Below the pieces are notes generated by a model. The model had not been told where the DNA came from, did no database searches, and was given only the letters and a program-made list of their open reading frames with translations. The translations under genes were made by a program, and so were the position numbers. From Corynebacterium yonathiae (GTDB taxonomy: Bacteria > Actinomycetota > Actinomycetes > Mycobacteriales > Mycobacteriaceae), in assembly GCF_027570195.1 (NCBI RefSeq), contig NZ_JAKMUZ010000010.1, positions 1-64,000 on the forward strand: DNA of 64,000 bases, read 5' to 3'. This document shows, in pieces, positions 63,144 through 64,000 of this stretch. Numbering within the stretch: the first letter of the stretch is position 1; each line of letters starts with the position of its first letter.

Positions 63144-64000
63144 AGCGTGTCCTTTTCCAGCTGGTGGGCGGTGGACATGCGCGGAATGTAGCGGGTGGCT
63201 AGTACCTCGCCTTCTGGCTGGTGCTTGTCATTGATGGCCGCGACGAGCTTGGTCGTGGCGGTCTCGCCCATCCGCGCAACATCCTGGTCCACTACCGAGA
63301 TGGGGGAGGGCTGGAAGCGCAGGTAGATGAAATCGTCGAAGCCCACGAGCGCGATCTCTTCGCCGATCCGCTTTCCCGCATTATGGCAGGCCTCGAGAGC
63401 TCCGGCCGTCATCATGGAATCGCCGGCGATAAGAGCAGTGACGCCTTCTTGCAGGAGCGCGATAGCGCCCTTATAGCCCTCGCGGTGGCGGTAGCTGCCG
63501 TGGTGGATGTGGGTAGGCAATCCGCGAGTGGCGGCTTCGAATGCCTGGAGACGCTGGCGGCCAGTAGAGGTTTCCTGCGGCCCGGAAAGATAGCCGATAT
63601 GCGTGTGGCCCTTTTCCTTGAGCTGTTGCACAGCCTGCTCCATCCCTGTGTGAGGATCCGATAGCACTGCGGGAATCTGGCCCAAGGCACGGTCAATGAG
63701 CACGAGCGGACGGTAGGCACGTGCCTGCTCGAGTGCTTCTTCGGCGCCTTCAAGCGGCACGGCGATAATGCCGTCTACCTGGCGTTCCATGAGGGCGTCG
63801 AGCGCCTTGACCAGCCGCTGTGGATCCTCGCCGCAACTGGTGATCATCGTGGCTAGGCCCTGCTTATCGGCGGCTTCTTCGATGGCTGCGGCCATCGCGG
63901 CGAAATAAGCATTGTCTAGGCTGGGGATAACCAGGCCGATGGCATTCGAGCGGGAGCTGCGTAAGGCGCGGGCTTGGGCATTGGGCCTGTAGTTGAGTTT
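63140..64000 (-). CDS. rbsR: LacI-family ribose regulator, 5' end beyond the window
   Basis: At least 286 residues are present; the frame stays open to base 64000, so the start and most of the helix-turn-helix are missing. The visible start (LNYRPNAQARALRSSRSNAIGLVIP) is the hinge helix and first strand of LacI regulators. The sugar-binding part (residues to the end) includes GYLSGPQETSTGRQRLQAFE and VALVGFDDFIYLRFQPSPISVVDQD. It heads the operon rbsRACBKD and should repress it in the absence of ribose. Confidence 0.95.
   Translation of the reverse strand, partial: KLNYRPNAQARALRSSRSNAIGLVIPSLDNAYFAAMAAAIEEAADKQGLATMITSCGEDPQRLVKALDALMERQVDGIIAVPLEGAEEALEQARAYRPLVLIDRALGQIPAVLSDPHTGMEQAVQQLKEKGHTHIGYLSGPQETSTGRQRLQAFEAATRGLPTHIHHGSYRHREGYKGAIALLQEGVTALIAGDSMMTAGALEACHNAGKRIGEEIALVGFDDFIYLRFQPSPISVVDQDVARMGETATTKLVAAINDKHQPEGEVLATRYIPRMSTAHQLEKDTL

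Overview
The window is a chromosomal segment of a mycolic-acid-type actinobacterium, almost certainly a Corynebacterium. Gene content and order follow the C. glutamicum chromosome from icd to purE as I remember it: monomeric isocitrate dehydrogenase, xthA, trpS, upp, lpdA, pyc, the prpDBC cluster with a RamB/PrpR-type regulator, accBC, a thtR-like gene, maf, accE, an accD, birA, a trehalose-type ABC importer, purK and purE. No rRNA, tRNA, prophage, IS element or CRISPR array was recognised. The assignment to Corynebacterium is from family knowledge and was not checked by a search.

Layout. 0-13 kb: icd, an MFS efflux pump, exonuclease III, a TRIC-like membrane protein, trpS, a YihY/BrkB protein, an RDD protein with a J-like N-terminus, a membrane-anchored D,D-carboxypeptidase, an adenosine-deaminase-like protein without its metal ligands, a DJ-1/PfpI protein and an esterase. 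13-20 kb: a duplicated-domain protein, an NlpC/P60 hydrolase with a small helical partner, upp, an XRE regulator, an M20 amidohydrolase and lpdA. 20-31 kb: the methylcitrate operon prpDBC with divergent prpR, a YtrA-type regulator/ABC operon, and pyruvate carboxylase. 31-34 kb: a second YtrA-type regulator operon and an ABC pair. 34-43 kb: accBC, a rhodanese homologue, a Cj0069-family protein, a DUF4282 protein, and accD2-accE-maf-DUF3151-lipoprotein.

43.5-46.6 kb is the least familiar part. A promoter, three consecutive secreted proteins and a terminator form one unit. The three proteins carry four copies of a roughly 150-residue module, each with exactly two cysteines 111-114 residues apart. 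A 63-residue porin-like peptide gene lies convergent to it. In C. glutamicum the acetyl-CoA carboxylase gene accD1 lies between accD2 and birA; here that place holds this unit plus the trehalose locus (a TreS-like enzyme, a small membrane protein, and a SugABC-LpqY/Tus-type importer). Carboxylases for mycolate synthesis, trehalose recovery and a porin-like peptide are all envelope-related, so the secreted proteins may also act at the mycomembrane (inference).

53-64 kb: birA with an in-frame pentapeptide repeat, a PH-domain protein, acetolactate decarboxylase, purK and purE. Then follows a small accessory patch: long palindromes, an AbiEi/DUF559 protein, and a Phd-RelE toxin-antitoxin pair arranged divergently around a palindrome. 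The window ends in the ribose operon rbsRACBKD, with rbsR cut by the right edge. Several enzymes look catalytically altered by eye: the rhodanese, the adenosine-deaminase-like protein, AccD2 and LpdA.
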